This document shows, one piece after another, positions 19,001 through 25,889 of a stretch of DNA of 64,000 nucleotides. A program made the translations under genes and the position numbers. Position 1 is the first letter of the stretch. Every line of letters begins with the position of its first letter. Source of the stretch: Lacisediminihabitans sp040549465. GTDB lineage: Bacteria; Actinomycetota; Actinomycetes; Actinomycetales; Microbacteriaceae. The notes beneath the pieces are model-generated. The model did no database searches and was not told the origin of the DNA. It saw only the letters and a list, made by a program, of their open reading frames with translations. Where the stretch lies: positions 62,001-126,000 of the forward strand of contig NZ_JBEPTL010000008.1 of NCBI RefSeq assembly GCF_040549465.1. Reading direction: 5' to 3'.

Positions 19001-19227
19001 CTGCCCAACCGCTTGATTGCTTCGTCGATCAGCGCGCCATCGGTGCCGGGGTTGATGCGCCGAACCGCTGACCGGAGCCGGGTACGCAAGTAGACCTGCT
19101 CGAAGGAGGTGCGCTCCTCGCCGGGCTCACCAGGCGCGAGACTCGGCCCCCACGCGGTCTGAAACCCGAGCTGTGCAAGGTACTCCAGCGCAGCATCTTC
19201 GACTGTCGACTCATTGAGGTTGCTCAT
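16090..19227 (-). CDS. hsdR: Type I restriction enzyme, R subunit
   Basis: A 1045-residue motor-nuclease subunit. The N-terminal endonuclease has RRPDVIVFVNG with Asp144 and LLELKNP with Glu158 and Lys160. The SF2 translocase follows: Walker A TQGSGKS (309-315), DEAH (415-418), FTGTPIESND as motif III, and QAIARVNRTFRDKPGG as motif VI in the second RecA domain. The C-terminal helical region (about 750-1045) contacts the methylase. ATG 19227 overlaps the hsdS stop by four bases. Length and motif order are those of an intact HsdR. Confidence 0.95.
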   Translation of the reverse strand: MSNLNESTVEDAALEYLAQLGFQTAWGPSLAPGEPGEERTSFEQVYLRTRLRSAVRRINPGTDGALIDEAIKRLGRAESQNPVAENFRVHELITEGVPVEHRGADGAVRTIRISLIDYDEPSNNDWVAINQFTIIENGKNRRPDVIVFVNGIPLGLLELKNPTDEHATLRGAWNQLQTYRHDIPSLFVPNAVAVISDGTSAAMSSFTGGFEHFAPWKTVDGREVVTNLPALEVLIKGIFDQRRFLDIVRNFVVFSEETVTEKKTSQKIKALIKRVTKYHQYWAVNAAVESTVKASGVDGDRRGGVVWHTQGSGKSFEMVFFAAKIMRDPRMQNPTLVFITDRNDLDDQLFGEVFAPAEILPEKPVQADTRAGLRTILRRASGGIVFTTLQKFRPGEDGDTNPVLTDRRNVVVVADEAHRSQYGFGETLAADGTLKAGLAKHMRDALPNATYLGFTGTPIESNDKSTKAVFGDYVDIYDLTRAVEDGATVKIYYESRLAKVELSVSDYQALDDLADEITEQVEESAASKAKSRWSRLEAIVGAEERLDMIARDIVEHWEKRREALFGKGMIVTMSRRIAVRLYEKIVALRPDWYSDDPAEGKIKVVMTGSAADPADFQPHIYSKDIRKDLKARAKNPDDPLELVIVRDMWLTGFDAPSMHTMYVDKTMQGAGLMQAIARVNRTFRDKPGGLVVDYIGVFANLQEALAEYSPSDRDQAGVPIEELVAVLLEKHDVIRGLLHGCDYDASPTLSASERLAQYAKVLDFVMAEPDRTTRYNDQVLALAKAYALTGATEEAAEIRDEVRLFTDVRAAILKILNPDSGRGGSGAVEIDTAISQLVNEAVAADQVIDIYKLAGVETPDLSILSDEFLDALAGKDRPNLQMGLLRRLLNDQIHTVQRTNLVQARKFSEQLEEAINKYTNRSLTTAEIIAELVKLAKQMRDDAKRHEELGLAEDEIAFYDAIATNDSAVLDLGDEVLKKIACELVNAVRASATIDWNLKDSVRAAMRAKVRRLLAKYDYPPDAEDRAVELVIEQAELFATNGAGE

Positions 19228-20315
19228 GCCAGCACCTCCTCTGCCTCGGGGACATGGATGCGACCCGAGAGAAGCAACGGAAGAAGTGCATCACGCAGAG
19301 CCGCTAGCTTGACGTTCTCACGTTCGGTGAGCAGCAACCGCTCCCAAAGCGGGCCAAGTGCAGCATCAAGTCTCTCGATCTCCTCGGGCAAAGGAATGCT
19401 GACAGTCGTCGACTCCAAGTGACCGCGCTGGATATGACCCATCGTCGTCGCTTTGTCTTTAGCGATCCCTCGAAACACCGGCATAGCAGCCTCTAAGCGG
19501 TCGAACACGAGCCAGCCTGGAAAGCCGGTCGGGATCACCTTGAAGATGTGCTGGTTGATGATCGCTTCGTGTCGAAACCAGCGGTAGACACCCAGCGTTC
19601 CAGACCACGACATGAGAAGGTCCCCGGCGCGCGCGGTCTTTTCGTCAGGCACTTCGATGTCGTTGTAGACAGTCGAATTACCAGGGCCAGAGTTCAGCTC
19701 TGCAATCCTCAGCACCATGCGTCCAGCTCCGGACGCACCTTTTGTGTAGGCGCCACCGTTCACGAATTGGGCGAGTCTCGTGATCGGAATCGATTCGCTG
19801 TCTCTGGAGAGAGACTTAGCGACATGGGCTGCAACCAACCGAGGAACTAGCTCGACTATCCTTCGATTTGATCCAATCCTATTGTCGAGCGCACTCAGCG
19901 TGGCGGCGATTTCGCGCTGCTTTGGAACGTCCGGAATCTGGATCTCAACGTTCGCAATGTGATTGCGATTGAGCATCGGCTGAACGCTGCCGGAGTTGTA
20001 TCCGCTGAGATCCAAATTCTCAAATATGTAGTACGCAAATTTCGGGTCATTGTCCCGGAAACTCTTGACGAAGAGGACAGTGTTCAATGGCCAGTAGTCG
20101 TCATCGGACCAAGTGGGGCGGCCGAGATTCGTCGCGCGCCCAATGGCGAACCCGGGGCCTTTGACCGGCCCCTCGTTGTGGCTGCCGGATGATTTCCCTG
20201 ATGAGATTACCTTGTACCGACCCGGCACTCGCTTATGGCTCGGCAGATCAAACCCGCGCTGCAAGTCCACGAATTGCGACAAGGTTGTCGATTTCCATCC
20301 GACGGGAGATGTCAC
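19224..20315 (-). CDS. hsdS: Type I restriction enzyme, specificity subunit
   Basis: A 363-residue DNA-recognition subunit with two target-recognition domains (about 1-120 and 170-300). Each is followed by a helical spacer: IPDVPKQREIAATLSALDNRIGSNRRI at the centre (positions about 130-160) and the related IPLPEEIERLDAALGPLWERL near 315-340. The half-subunit repeat is typical of HsdS and defines a bipartite target. It overlaps both hsdM and hsdR by four bases. The target sequence cannot be predicted. No inverted partial hsdS copy for phase variation is seen. Confidence 0.92.
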   Translation of the reverse strand: MTSPVGWKSTTLSQFVDLQRGFDLPSHKRVPGRYKVISSGKSSGSHNEGPVKGPGFAIGRATNLGRPTWSDDDYWPLNTVLFVKSFRDNDPKFAYYIFENLDLSGYNSGSVQPMLNRNHIANVEIQIPDVPKQREIAATLSALDNRIGSNRRIVELVPRLVAAHVAKSLSRDSESIPITRLAQFVNGGAYTKGASGAGRMVLRIAELNSGPGNSTVYNDIEVPDEKTARAGDLLMSWSGTLGVYRWFRHEAIINQHIFKVIPTGFPGWLVFDRLEAAMPVFRGIAKDKATTMGHIQRGHLESTTVSIPLPEEIERLDAALGPLWERLLLTERENVKLAALRDALLPLLLSGRIHVPEAEEVLA

Positions 20316-21892
20316 GACGTGAGCCCTCCGAGCCGTGCACGGACCTGGTCCTCGAGCTTGCGGCCACCCTCGAACTCGCTAAACAACTCGTTCGTGAGTC
20401 GCTCGATTCTCTCCTCAGTCGGCTCTTCGTCTGCCTCGACATCCTCCGCCCCGACATAGCGACCCGGCGTGAGCACAAAGTCGTGCTTCTCAATTTCTAA
20501 GAGAGTGGCGGACTTTGCGAAGCCAGAGGTATCCGCGTAGCCACCGTCGTGGTTGCGCCACGAGTGATACGTACCGGAGATCTTGGCGATGTCAGCCTCA
20601 GTCAGCTCACGCAACTTGCGACTAACCATGCTTCCGAGTTTGCGGGCGTCGATGAACAGCGTTTCGCCTCGACGCTCGCGGTGGCCGTTACCGTGACGGT
20701 TCTTGGAGAGGAACCAAATACTCACAGGGATTCCTGTGTTGAAGAAGAGCTTCTCGGGCAGCGCAACGATGCAGTCCACCAGGTCGGCTTCGACCAGCTT
20801 GCGACGAATCTCGCCTTCGCCACTCGTTTTTGAACTAAGTGATCCGTTGGCTAACACGAACCCTGCCGAGCCATTCGGGGCCAAGTGGTAGAGGAAGTGC
20901 TGTACCCAGGCGAAGTTAGCGTTGCCCTCGGGTGGGGTGCCGTACTTCCAACGTGGATCGTCGGCGAGCTTCGCGTCCCACCAGTTCGATACGTTGAAGG
21001 GTGGGTTGGCGATGACGAAGTCGGCGCGCAGATCTGGGTGCAAGTCTTGCGTGAAGGAGTCTGCGGAACGGTCGCCCATGTCGGCCTCGATGCCACGCAG
21101 GGCGAGGTTCATCTTGGCGAGCTTCCAGGTTGCGTCCGTAAACTCTTGACCGTAAACGGAAAGGTCGGTGCGCTTGCCACCATGGGCCTTCACGAACTTC
21201 GAGGACTCGACGAACATGCCGCCCGAGCCAGCGGCTGGGTCATAGACGCGTCCCTTGTAAGGCTCTAGCATTTCGACGAGCAATCGAACGACCCAACGCG
21301 GTGTGTAAAACGCGCCGGCATCCTTGCCTGTCTCTTTGCCGGCAAACTGGCCCAGGAAGTATTCATAGACACGGCCGAGCACGTCGTCGCTTCCGTGGTC
21401 GTCGGTCTCTGTGAAGCCAATTGAACCGATAAGGTCGACGAGTTGTCCAAGTCGGCCCTTGTCGAGTCCTTCGCGGCCGTAATTGCGTGGAAGGACACCG
21501 CGGATGATCGGGTTTTCCTTCTCGATTAGATCCATCGCTTTGTCGATGTCTTGACCGATGCTTGGCAGCTTGGCCTTCGCCTGAATGGAGTCCCAGCGTG
21601 CGTCTGCGGGAGCCCAGAAGACGTTGTGGCTGGTGTACTCGTCGCGGCTTTCAATGAACTGGTCGCGCCGAACTTCGTTCGGAATGTAGTCATCGGAGTC
21701 GGGGTCACTTAGCGTGATCTCGATCGCTTTCCGGCGCTCTTCGAATCGGTCGGAGATGTACTTGAGGAAGACTAGGCCGAGCACGACGTGCTTGTATTCG
21801 GATGGTTCCTGGTTCCCGCGCAGCGCGTCAGCAGCATCCCAGAGGCGCTGCTCCAGGGTCTTTGCCTGTTTCGGTTTCGCTGTTCGAGCCAT
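20312..21892 (-). CDS. hsdM: Type I restriction enzyme, methylase subunit
   Basis: A 526-residue N6-adenine methyltransferase. The start is ATG 21892, with GGAGGAGAAG about eight bases upstream; the longer frame to 21940 lacks a ribosome site. Residues 1-170 form the N-terminal HsdM domain (LWDAADALRGN, EYKHVVLGLVFLKYISD). AdoMet motif I is DPAAGSGGMF (218-227) and the catalytic motif IV is NPPF (296-299). It is the first gene of the five-gene defence operon, with an inverted repeat at 21909-21922 just upstream. Confidence 0.95.
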   Translation of the reverse strand: MARTAKPKQAKTLEQRLWDAADALRGNQEPSEYKHVVLGLVFLKYISDRFEERRKAIEITLSDPDSDDYIPNEVRRDQFIESRDEYTSHNVFWAPADARWDSIQAKAKLPSIGQDIDKAMDLIEKENPIIRGVLPRNYGREGLDKGRLGQLVDLIGSIGFTETDDHGSDDVLGRVYEYFLGQFAGKETGKDAGAFYTPRWVVRLLVEMLEPYKGRVYDPAAGSGGMFVESSKFVKAHGGKRTDLSVYGQEFTDATWKLAKMNLALRGIEADMGDRSADSFTQDLHPDLRADFVIANPPFNVSNWWDAKLADDPRWKYGTPPEGNANFAWVQHFLYHLAPNGSAGFVLANGSLSSKTSGEGEIRRKLVEADLVDCIVALPEKLFFNTGIPVSIWFLSKNRHGNGHRERRGETLFIDARKLGSMVSRKLRELTEADIAKISGTYHSWRNHDGGYADTSGFAKSATLLEIEKHDFVLTPGRYVGAEDVEADEEPTEERIERLTNELFSEFEGGRKLEDQVRARLGGLTS

Positions 21893-22274
21893 ACGTGGTC
21901 TTCTCCTCCACACCGAGGTGTGCGCGTTAATATTCCTCAAGCCTGATCAAACGATACCGGCGGGCTGCGACAGGGAGCCTTGTTCAGGTTGGCCCGCGAG
22001 TCGGTTTCACTTGCAGCCGGAAGTTCCCTCGAACCGGACGCTGCAATCTGCCCTAGTTATAACACGATCGGCACTTTCGTTAAACCCTGGTGCGCACGAA
22101 TCCCAAGCGCGATGACTCAAGATCGTGACAATTTCTACAACACAAGTTCGCGATCGGAAGATTGAACCCTGCGGGCATCGGAACATAATTCGAGGTCCAC
22201 TCCTCATTGCCGTGCGGCTTGCAGAGGAACCATCCCGGTTCGTCGGCCGCATCAAGAATGAGGAGGTGGCTCAC
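21893..22274. other. Divergent promoter region of hsdM and the RHH gene
   Basis: No gene of its own. It must contain the hsdM promoter on the minus strand and the RHH gene promoter on the plus strand. AATATTAA-like sequence occurs at about 21928-21936. Apart from the palindrome at 21909-21922 I see no clear structure. Confidence 0.4.
21909..21922. promoter_or_regulatory. Short palindrome in hsdM leader
   Basis: CACACC-GA-GGTGTG is a perfect inverted repeat immediately upstream of the hsdM ribosome binding site. Its position would allow translational or transcriptional control of the operon. No matching regulator is identified, so this is speculative. Confidence 0.3.
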
Positions 22275-22616
22275 ATGAGTGAGACATCCGGAATCCCGCA
22301 ATACGCGGGAGCCACAAGTCAGATGCGCACCCTTGCGGTTCGCATCACCGATGACCTGCGTGCGCAGTTGGACGTCATCGCCCAACTGAACGACCGCAGT
22401 GTCACAGAAGAAATCCGTCTCTCGCTTGAGTACTGGATCGAACGCAGCAAGTCCGATCCGCAAGTGCTCAAGCGTGCCGAGACGGTCCGGGCGGACATCG
22501 AGCGCGAGGCACAAACCAGGCGCAACGCCATCGAGGCAATCTTTGCCAAGGAGCCCGCCAAGAAGGTCACTCCCTCGAGTCGTGACGCTGCCAAGGACAA
22601 AACTCCAGGCAGCTGA
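22275..22616 (+). CDS. Ribbon-helix-helix-like DNA-binding protein
   Basis: A 113-residue protein starting at ATG 22275 behind AGGAGG; the longer frame from 22125 has no such site. Residues about 17-55 look like an Arc/MetJ-type ribbon-helix-helix: MRTLAVRITDDLRAQLDVIA then NDRSVTEEIRLSLEYWIERS. The rest is a charged helix with a Lys/Pro/Ser tail. Such proteins act as small repressors or relaxosome accessory factors on mobile elements. It is followed by a hairpin at 22630-22669 and then the DUF3846 gene on the same strand. Confidence 0.72.
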   Translation: MSETSGIPQYAGATSQMRTLAVRITDDLRAQLDVIAQLNDRSVTEEIRLSLEYWIERSKSDPQVLKRAETVRADIEREAQTRRNAIEAIFAKEPAKKVTPSSRDAAKDKTPGS

Positions 22617-22629
22617 CCGAAGGACGAGA

Positions 22630-22669
22630 CCCTGGTCGGCTGGAGGCTTTCATAGCTTCGCCACCAGGG
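22630..22669 (+). terminator. Hairpin after RHH gene
   Basis: CCCTGGT (22630-22636) pairs with ACCAGGG (22663-22669) across a 26-base loop just after the RHH stop. There is no T-run, so termination is uncertain. Confidence 0.35.
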
Positions 22670-22706
22670 CTCTCGTCGCCCAACCAAATGTTCGTGCCGC
22701 TTCGCG

Positions 22707-22743
22707 GAGGGAACTCTTCAGCCAACCGGCTGAAGTGACCCTC
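22707..22743 (+). promoter_or_regulatory. Stem-loop upstream of DUF3846 gene
   Basis: CTTCAGCC-aacc-GGCTGAAG (22716-22735) is a perfect hairpin, extended by an outer GAGGG/CCCTC pairing. It ends six bases before the GGAG ribosome site of the gene at 22765. It could be a terminator for upstream reads or a translational control element. Confidence 0.45.
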
Positions 22744-22764
22744 CACGAAAGGAGCGTGATCATC

Positions 22765-23250
22765 ATGGTCACTGGCATTGTCATCCCGCACGAAACACGA
22801 GTAGCCGTTTTCGAGCACCAGTTCGGAGTTCTCGAGGACTACCAGGCCGCGGTCGGCGGCTACGTCGAACCTGTCTATCTCGCCGACGCGCATCTCACCA
22901 TGTACGCCAACGAAGAAGGCAAAATGCGCCAGCTGCCGGTCAACCGGCGAGCAACCTGCCTCTGGTGGTTACTCCACCCGGAGATGCGGGGGCACGACAT
23001 CCTGGTCGGTGACGTCGTGCTGATTGGATCGACTCGCGGTCACGGCAGCACAACTGCCCTGCCAGATTTTCTAGCTCGCCAGTTGCAGCACAACGGTCGC
23101 TTCACAATCGAGGTCAGCACCAACGACGACCCTGCTCATTGGTACGAGAACGGCCGCTACTTCGATGATTTCTTTGAAGCAGCCATCGGTGCGATCAACC
23201 TCCAGGAACGATGGAGCCAGATCCGAGAAGTACGCGTCACGCCTGCGTGA
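22765..23250 (+). CDS. DUF3846-family protein
   Basis: A 161-residue cytoplasmic protein of the DUF3846 type, common on actinobacterial phages and plasmids. ATG 22765 is chosen because AAAGGAG precedes it by ten bases. The in-frame GTG at 22756 is too close to the site. Conserved-looking blocks are VGGYVEPVYL, LPVNRRAT, DILVGDVVLIG and a C-terminal FFEAAIGAINLQERWSQI. Function is unknown. A frameshifted copy of the C-terminal 45 residues lies at 25661-25824, so the locus once held two paralogues or was duplicated by an insertion. Confidence 0.75.
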   Translation: MVTGIVIPHETRVAVFEHQFGVLEDYQAAVGGYVEPVYLADAHLTMYANEEGKMRQLPVNRRATCLWWLLHPEMRGHDILVGDVVLIGSTRGHGSTTALPDFLARQLQHNGRFTIEVSTNDDPAHWYENGRYFDDFFEAAIGAINLQERWSQIREVRVTPA

Positions 23251-23259
23251 CACCAACGC

Positions 23260-23282
23260 CCCTGCAGCCAAATGCTGCAGGG
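23260..23282 (+). terminator. Hairpin after DUF3846 gene
   Basis: CCCTGCAG-ccaaatg-CTGCAGGG is a perfect 8-bp stem with a 7-base loop, starting ten bases after the stop. A weak T-rich tract follows. Probable intrinsic terminator. Confidence 0.6.
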
Positions 23283-23623
23283 ACATTTCATATCAAGAGG
23301 GCTAAGCGGTCACACCATCCGCAGATTTGTTGGAGTGAACTTGCGCTCATGAACTGCCCCCGAATCCTCGGCCATCGACCGGGGATTCTTTGATAAGAAG
23401 CCCGCGCAGCTTCTCGCGTTCGATGCTGCCCATCGGCGTGTCACGCGTGAGTTGGCCGCCGCGGTGCCTGTCCTGTTGTCTCGCGTGGTAATCGCGCCCA
23501 TTTTTCTGCCGGTCATTGACCGGCTTTTTTTGTGCCCGCAAGGCATCACAACTCCGCAGCTATTCGTGCTGCGGTCGCGTCAGTCGAGATGACTGACACC
23601 CACCCAAGAGGGGAGGTCGCGTT
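23283..23623. other. Intergenic region with terminator
   Basis: No gene is supported. A plus-strand frame from about 23350 reads plausibly (RELAAAVPVLLSRVV) but has no start codon. The strong terminator at 23508-23532 is the clear element. A GGGGAGG ribosome site at the end belongs to the small gene at 23624. Confidence 0.4.
23508..23532 (+). terminator. Rho-independent terminator
   Basis: GCCGGTCA and TGACCGGC (23508-23524) form a perfect stem followed by eight T. The orientation fits plus-strand transcription coming from the DUF3846 gene side. Confidence 0.8.
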
Positions 23624-23773
23624 ATGCACAGCATCCTTGTGGATCTGGCTCTCGTGACGCCTCTGCTGACCGGACTTGGAGTCTTCCTTGTTCGGTTTCT
23701 TCCCCTGGTATCGGACCGCGTGAACGCTCGCGCCGTCCGACTTGCCAGGGCGAAGAGCCAGCAGAAGCGCTAG
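23624..23773 (+). CDS. Small single-helix membrane protein, 49 aa
   Basis: ATG 23624 is preceded by GAGGGGAGG at good spacing. The 49 residues consist of one hydrophobic helix (about 4-30: VDLALVTPLLTGLGVFLVRF) and a strongly basic tail ending KSQQKR. The shape is that of a small membrane-anchored protein or holin-like peptide. No family is recognised. It is flanked by the terminator at 23508-23532 and the minus-strand prepilin gene. The ribosome site and composition make it likely to be real. Confidence 0.55.
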   Translation: MHSILVDLALVTPLLTGLGVFLVRFLPLVSDRVNARAVRLARAKSQQKR

Positions 23774-24004
23774 CCAAAAAACGCGCAAAACATCTTGGGT
23801 CGGGAGAACTCTGCCCAAAATCGGGTGTTGTCGCTCTTGACTCATCTGCGCTCATGCTCCGTCATCGCCAGAATGTCGGCAGCTCTTCGACCACGCCACT
23901 CCCACAGATTATTTCTGCCCACCAATGAACCAGGCTGGGCCGAAATCCCAGAACCTTTTTCAGATCGCCGCCGTCAGCTAGTCGTTCCAGAACCAAGGTC
24001 TGTA

Positions 24005-25231
24005 TCAGCGGGACACACGGAACCCGATAACGCCATACGTATCGCTGGGCGTAGCGCCTAAAAACAGCGCCAAGACACCAGCAGTGTTCGTACCGTTCCA
24101 ATTGCTACCAGCCTCAAAACTATGGAGGGCTGCTTCGTCCGAGTTGGAAGTGACCTGCCCGATACCTTGCGCCGAAGTCCAGCCACTGGCAGCCGGTGTA
24201 CCGAAGGATGGGAGCGGGTTAGGTGTGAGCGACCCGTTGGTAGCCAGAGCATTCCACTCACGCCAGGCGTAGCCACTGGAACCAGGCTGTCCTGTTGTAA
24301 TGGTGCCACTCGTCCACTCTCCGACATTGCCGGCTAGGTCCCAGATCACTTGTCCATTCGTCAGGGTTAGCGTGCGGCGTTGGTTACCGCCGGTATTGGT
24401 TTCACCGCTGTAACTGTTGGCATCGTTCGTATCAGCTACGAGCGCATTATTAGGGGCGCTGTCATTATGGCCAGAGTAGATGTATCCCGAGCCTGCGGCT
24501 CCTCCACTCCAGTTACTGGCAACAGATAAGACGTTCTGGGCAATGGTCAGCCATTCAGACTCGGTAATGAGGTGACAGCCTGAACAGGCAGCTGTCGCGA
24601 TGGTCAAGGCACTAGTTTGAGAAATGTTAACCCAGGGACTACCAGCAGGCGTTGACACAGCGTTATTTGAACCACCGTTCTTAGCTTCATACTTCATGGC
24701 ACAGAAGGCTTTTGTGCCATATAAACTGGAACCTGGCACGACGATGTAGCCGTTTGGGCAACTACTGCCGTCAGCGAGGGCTGTTGGTGCTGTCCCAGTG
24801 TGCCCAGCACACGGACCAGGTACTGGTTGCCCAATGTTGCCATCAGCAAAGCCAGCTACTTGGGTAGAGGTACTCCCGGTTGTAACTGTTAGGCAGTACG
24901 AGTTGGGTGAAACGGTCGAGTTTAAGGTGTACTGATAGGTGGCATTAGTGCTATCAGTAATGCCAGCCTGGCTACCGAGACTCGGTTTATCCGCGGGCAG
25001 GGTTGAGCCGTTCGAAAGTGCATAGATAGCAAGCTTCTTACCCGCTTGCTGAGCATTCGAGAGACCAGCCGAGACGTTTGCTCGACCAGTAACCCCGTTA
25101 TAGGCAACGATAGTAATGGCGGCCAAGATGCCAATAACCACGATGACGATGAGGAGCTCGACGATGGTGAAACCACGTCGACTGTCATGCTTAGGAAGTG
25201 GTTTTGATGGTGCTGCCAACATTCTGAGCAT
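24005..25231 (-). CDS. Prepilin-like protein fused to FGE/SUMF1-type domain (CPR-like)
   Basis: About 408 residues from ATG 25231; ATG 25222 is also possible. The N-terminus has a class III/IV prepilin signal, RRGFTIVELLIVIVVIGILA, with Glu at +5 after the cleavage Gly, so it would be processed by PilD and assembled or membrane-anchored. A Thr/Ser/Asn-rich spacer follows. Residues about 165-408 form a formylglycine-generating-enzyme-like fold: FCAMKYEAKNGG, CHLITESEWLTIAQNVLS, YIYSGHNDSAPNNAL, VIWDLAGNVGEWTSG and a C-terminal GVIGFRVSR. This block order is familiar from Saccharibacteria and other Patescibacteria, including DGR-diversified proteins. GC and codon use are lower than in neighbours. 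No prepilin peptidase, pilus ATPase or reverse transcriptase is nearby. Confidence 0.8.
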   Translation of the reverse strand: MLRMLAAPSKPLPKHDSRRGFTIVELLIVIVVIGILAAITIVAYNGVTGRANVSAGLSNAQQAGKKLAIYALSNGSTLPADKPSLGSQAGITDSTNATYQYTLNSTVSPNSYCLTVTTGSTSTQVAGFADGNIGQPVPGPCAGHTGTAPTALADGSSCPNGYIVVPGSSLYGTKAFCAMKYEAKNGGSNNAVSTPAGSPWVNISQTSALTIATAACSGCHLITESEWLTIAQNVLSVASNWSGGAAGSGYIYSGHNDSAPNNALVADTNDANSYSGETNTGGNQRRTLTLTNGQVIWDLAGNVGEWTSGTITTGQPGSSGYAWREWNALATNGSLTPNPLPSFGTPAASGWTSAQGIGQVTSNSDEAALHSFEAGSNWNGTNTAGVLALFLGATPSDTYGVIGFRVSR

Positions 25232-25480
25232 GACTATGAAGCATGAGCGGAATTCGGTCAAGAGGCTTCTCGAGCGTCTCCCCGATCGAGGAGCGGTCGA
25301 GCGCGTGAACTCGCGCTTTCTTCATCTGCCCAGTGGATGTCCATCTCGACGAAGTTGTTGCGGCTGACGCTGAGCTTGGCATAGAGCCGACTGTCAAGAA
25401 AGGTCGCTCCGAGCGACCATGTCGGCCACACGGGCATGACCCAGGCGATGTGAACGGTCGCGAGCGGATCGTCGACGACG

Positions 25481-25663
25481 TCAATGAGAGAAGTAGACCT
25501 GTGCGCTCGTCCCCGAGCCGTAAGCGAAGGCCCCTGCCCCCGAACCAGCCGAGGTGGAGACCGCACTGCTGGAATTAGTCTTGCTAAGCCGCTGGTTGCC
25601 TGGGTCCGCCACATAAACAGTGCCCGAGGTATCGACGGTGACACCAGAAGGACCGTTGACGGC
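25481..25663 (-). pseudogene. NHL-repeat protein fragment
   Basis: Sixty codons on the minus strand encode NGPSGVTVDTSGTVYVADPG and NQRLSK, a clear NHL beta-propeller repeat, then a Ser/Gly/Ala-rich stretch ending at a stop. No start codon or further repeats are present upstream, where the sequence changes abruptly into the DUF3846 fragment on the other strand. It is the 3' end of a broken gene. Confidence 0.65.
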
Positions 25664-25824
25664 GAACGTCGCTTTACAAGATCGAGGTTCAGACCGTTGC
25701 GGGTCCGAGGGCTTGGTTCGAGAATCAGGCGCGGTTCGAGACGTATTTTGAGGCCGGTATCCACGCGATCAACCTCACCGAAAGATGGACTCATGTCGGA
25801 GACGTAAGAGTTGTCGCGGAATGA
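25661..25824 (+). pseudogene. DUF3846 C-terminal remnant
   Basis: The frame ending at TGA 25822-25824 encodes AWFENQARFETYFEAGIHAI and NLTERWTHVGDVRVV. This aligns residue for residue with the C-terminus of the intact DUF3846 protein (YENGRYFDDFFEAAIGAI, NLQERWSQIREVRV). Upstream, RRFT also matches but in another frame: two extra bases (AG) before ATCGAG cause a shift. The N-terminal two thirds are missing, replaced by the NHL fragment. Confidence 0.75.
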
Positions 25825-25832
25825 AGTTCACC

Positions 25833-25863
25833 GCCCCCACCTCACACTGCGATGGGGCTTTCT
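25833..25863 (+). terminator. Hairpin after DUF3846 remnant
   Basis: GCCCC (25833-25837) and GGGGC (25854-25858) pair and are followed by TTTCT. The site is retained from the lost gene, and it may also face the end of the STAND gene. Confidence 0.4.
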
Positions 25864-25889
25864 AAATCCATCCGAATACATGTCTTGGG

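Noticed and set aside
23310..23549. Short frames on both strands between DUF3846 and the small membrane gene
   Set aside because: No start with ribosome site, and the strong terminator lies within them.
23838..23965. Possible gene 3' end or DGR template repeat after the pilin-FGE gene
   Set aside because: The frame (WEWRGRRAADILAMTEHE) has no start, and the DNA does not resemble the pilin gene 3' end, so neither idea is supported.
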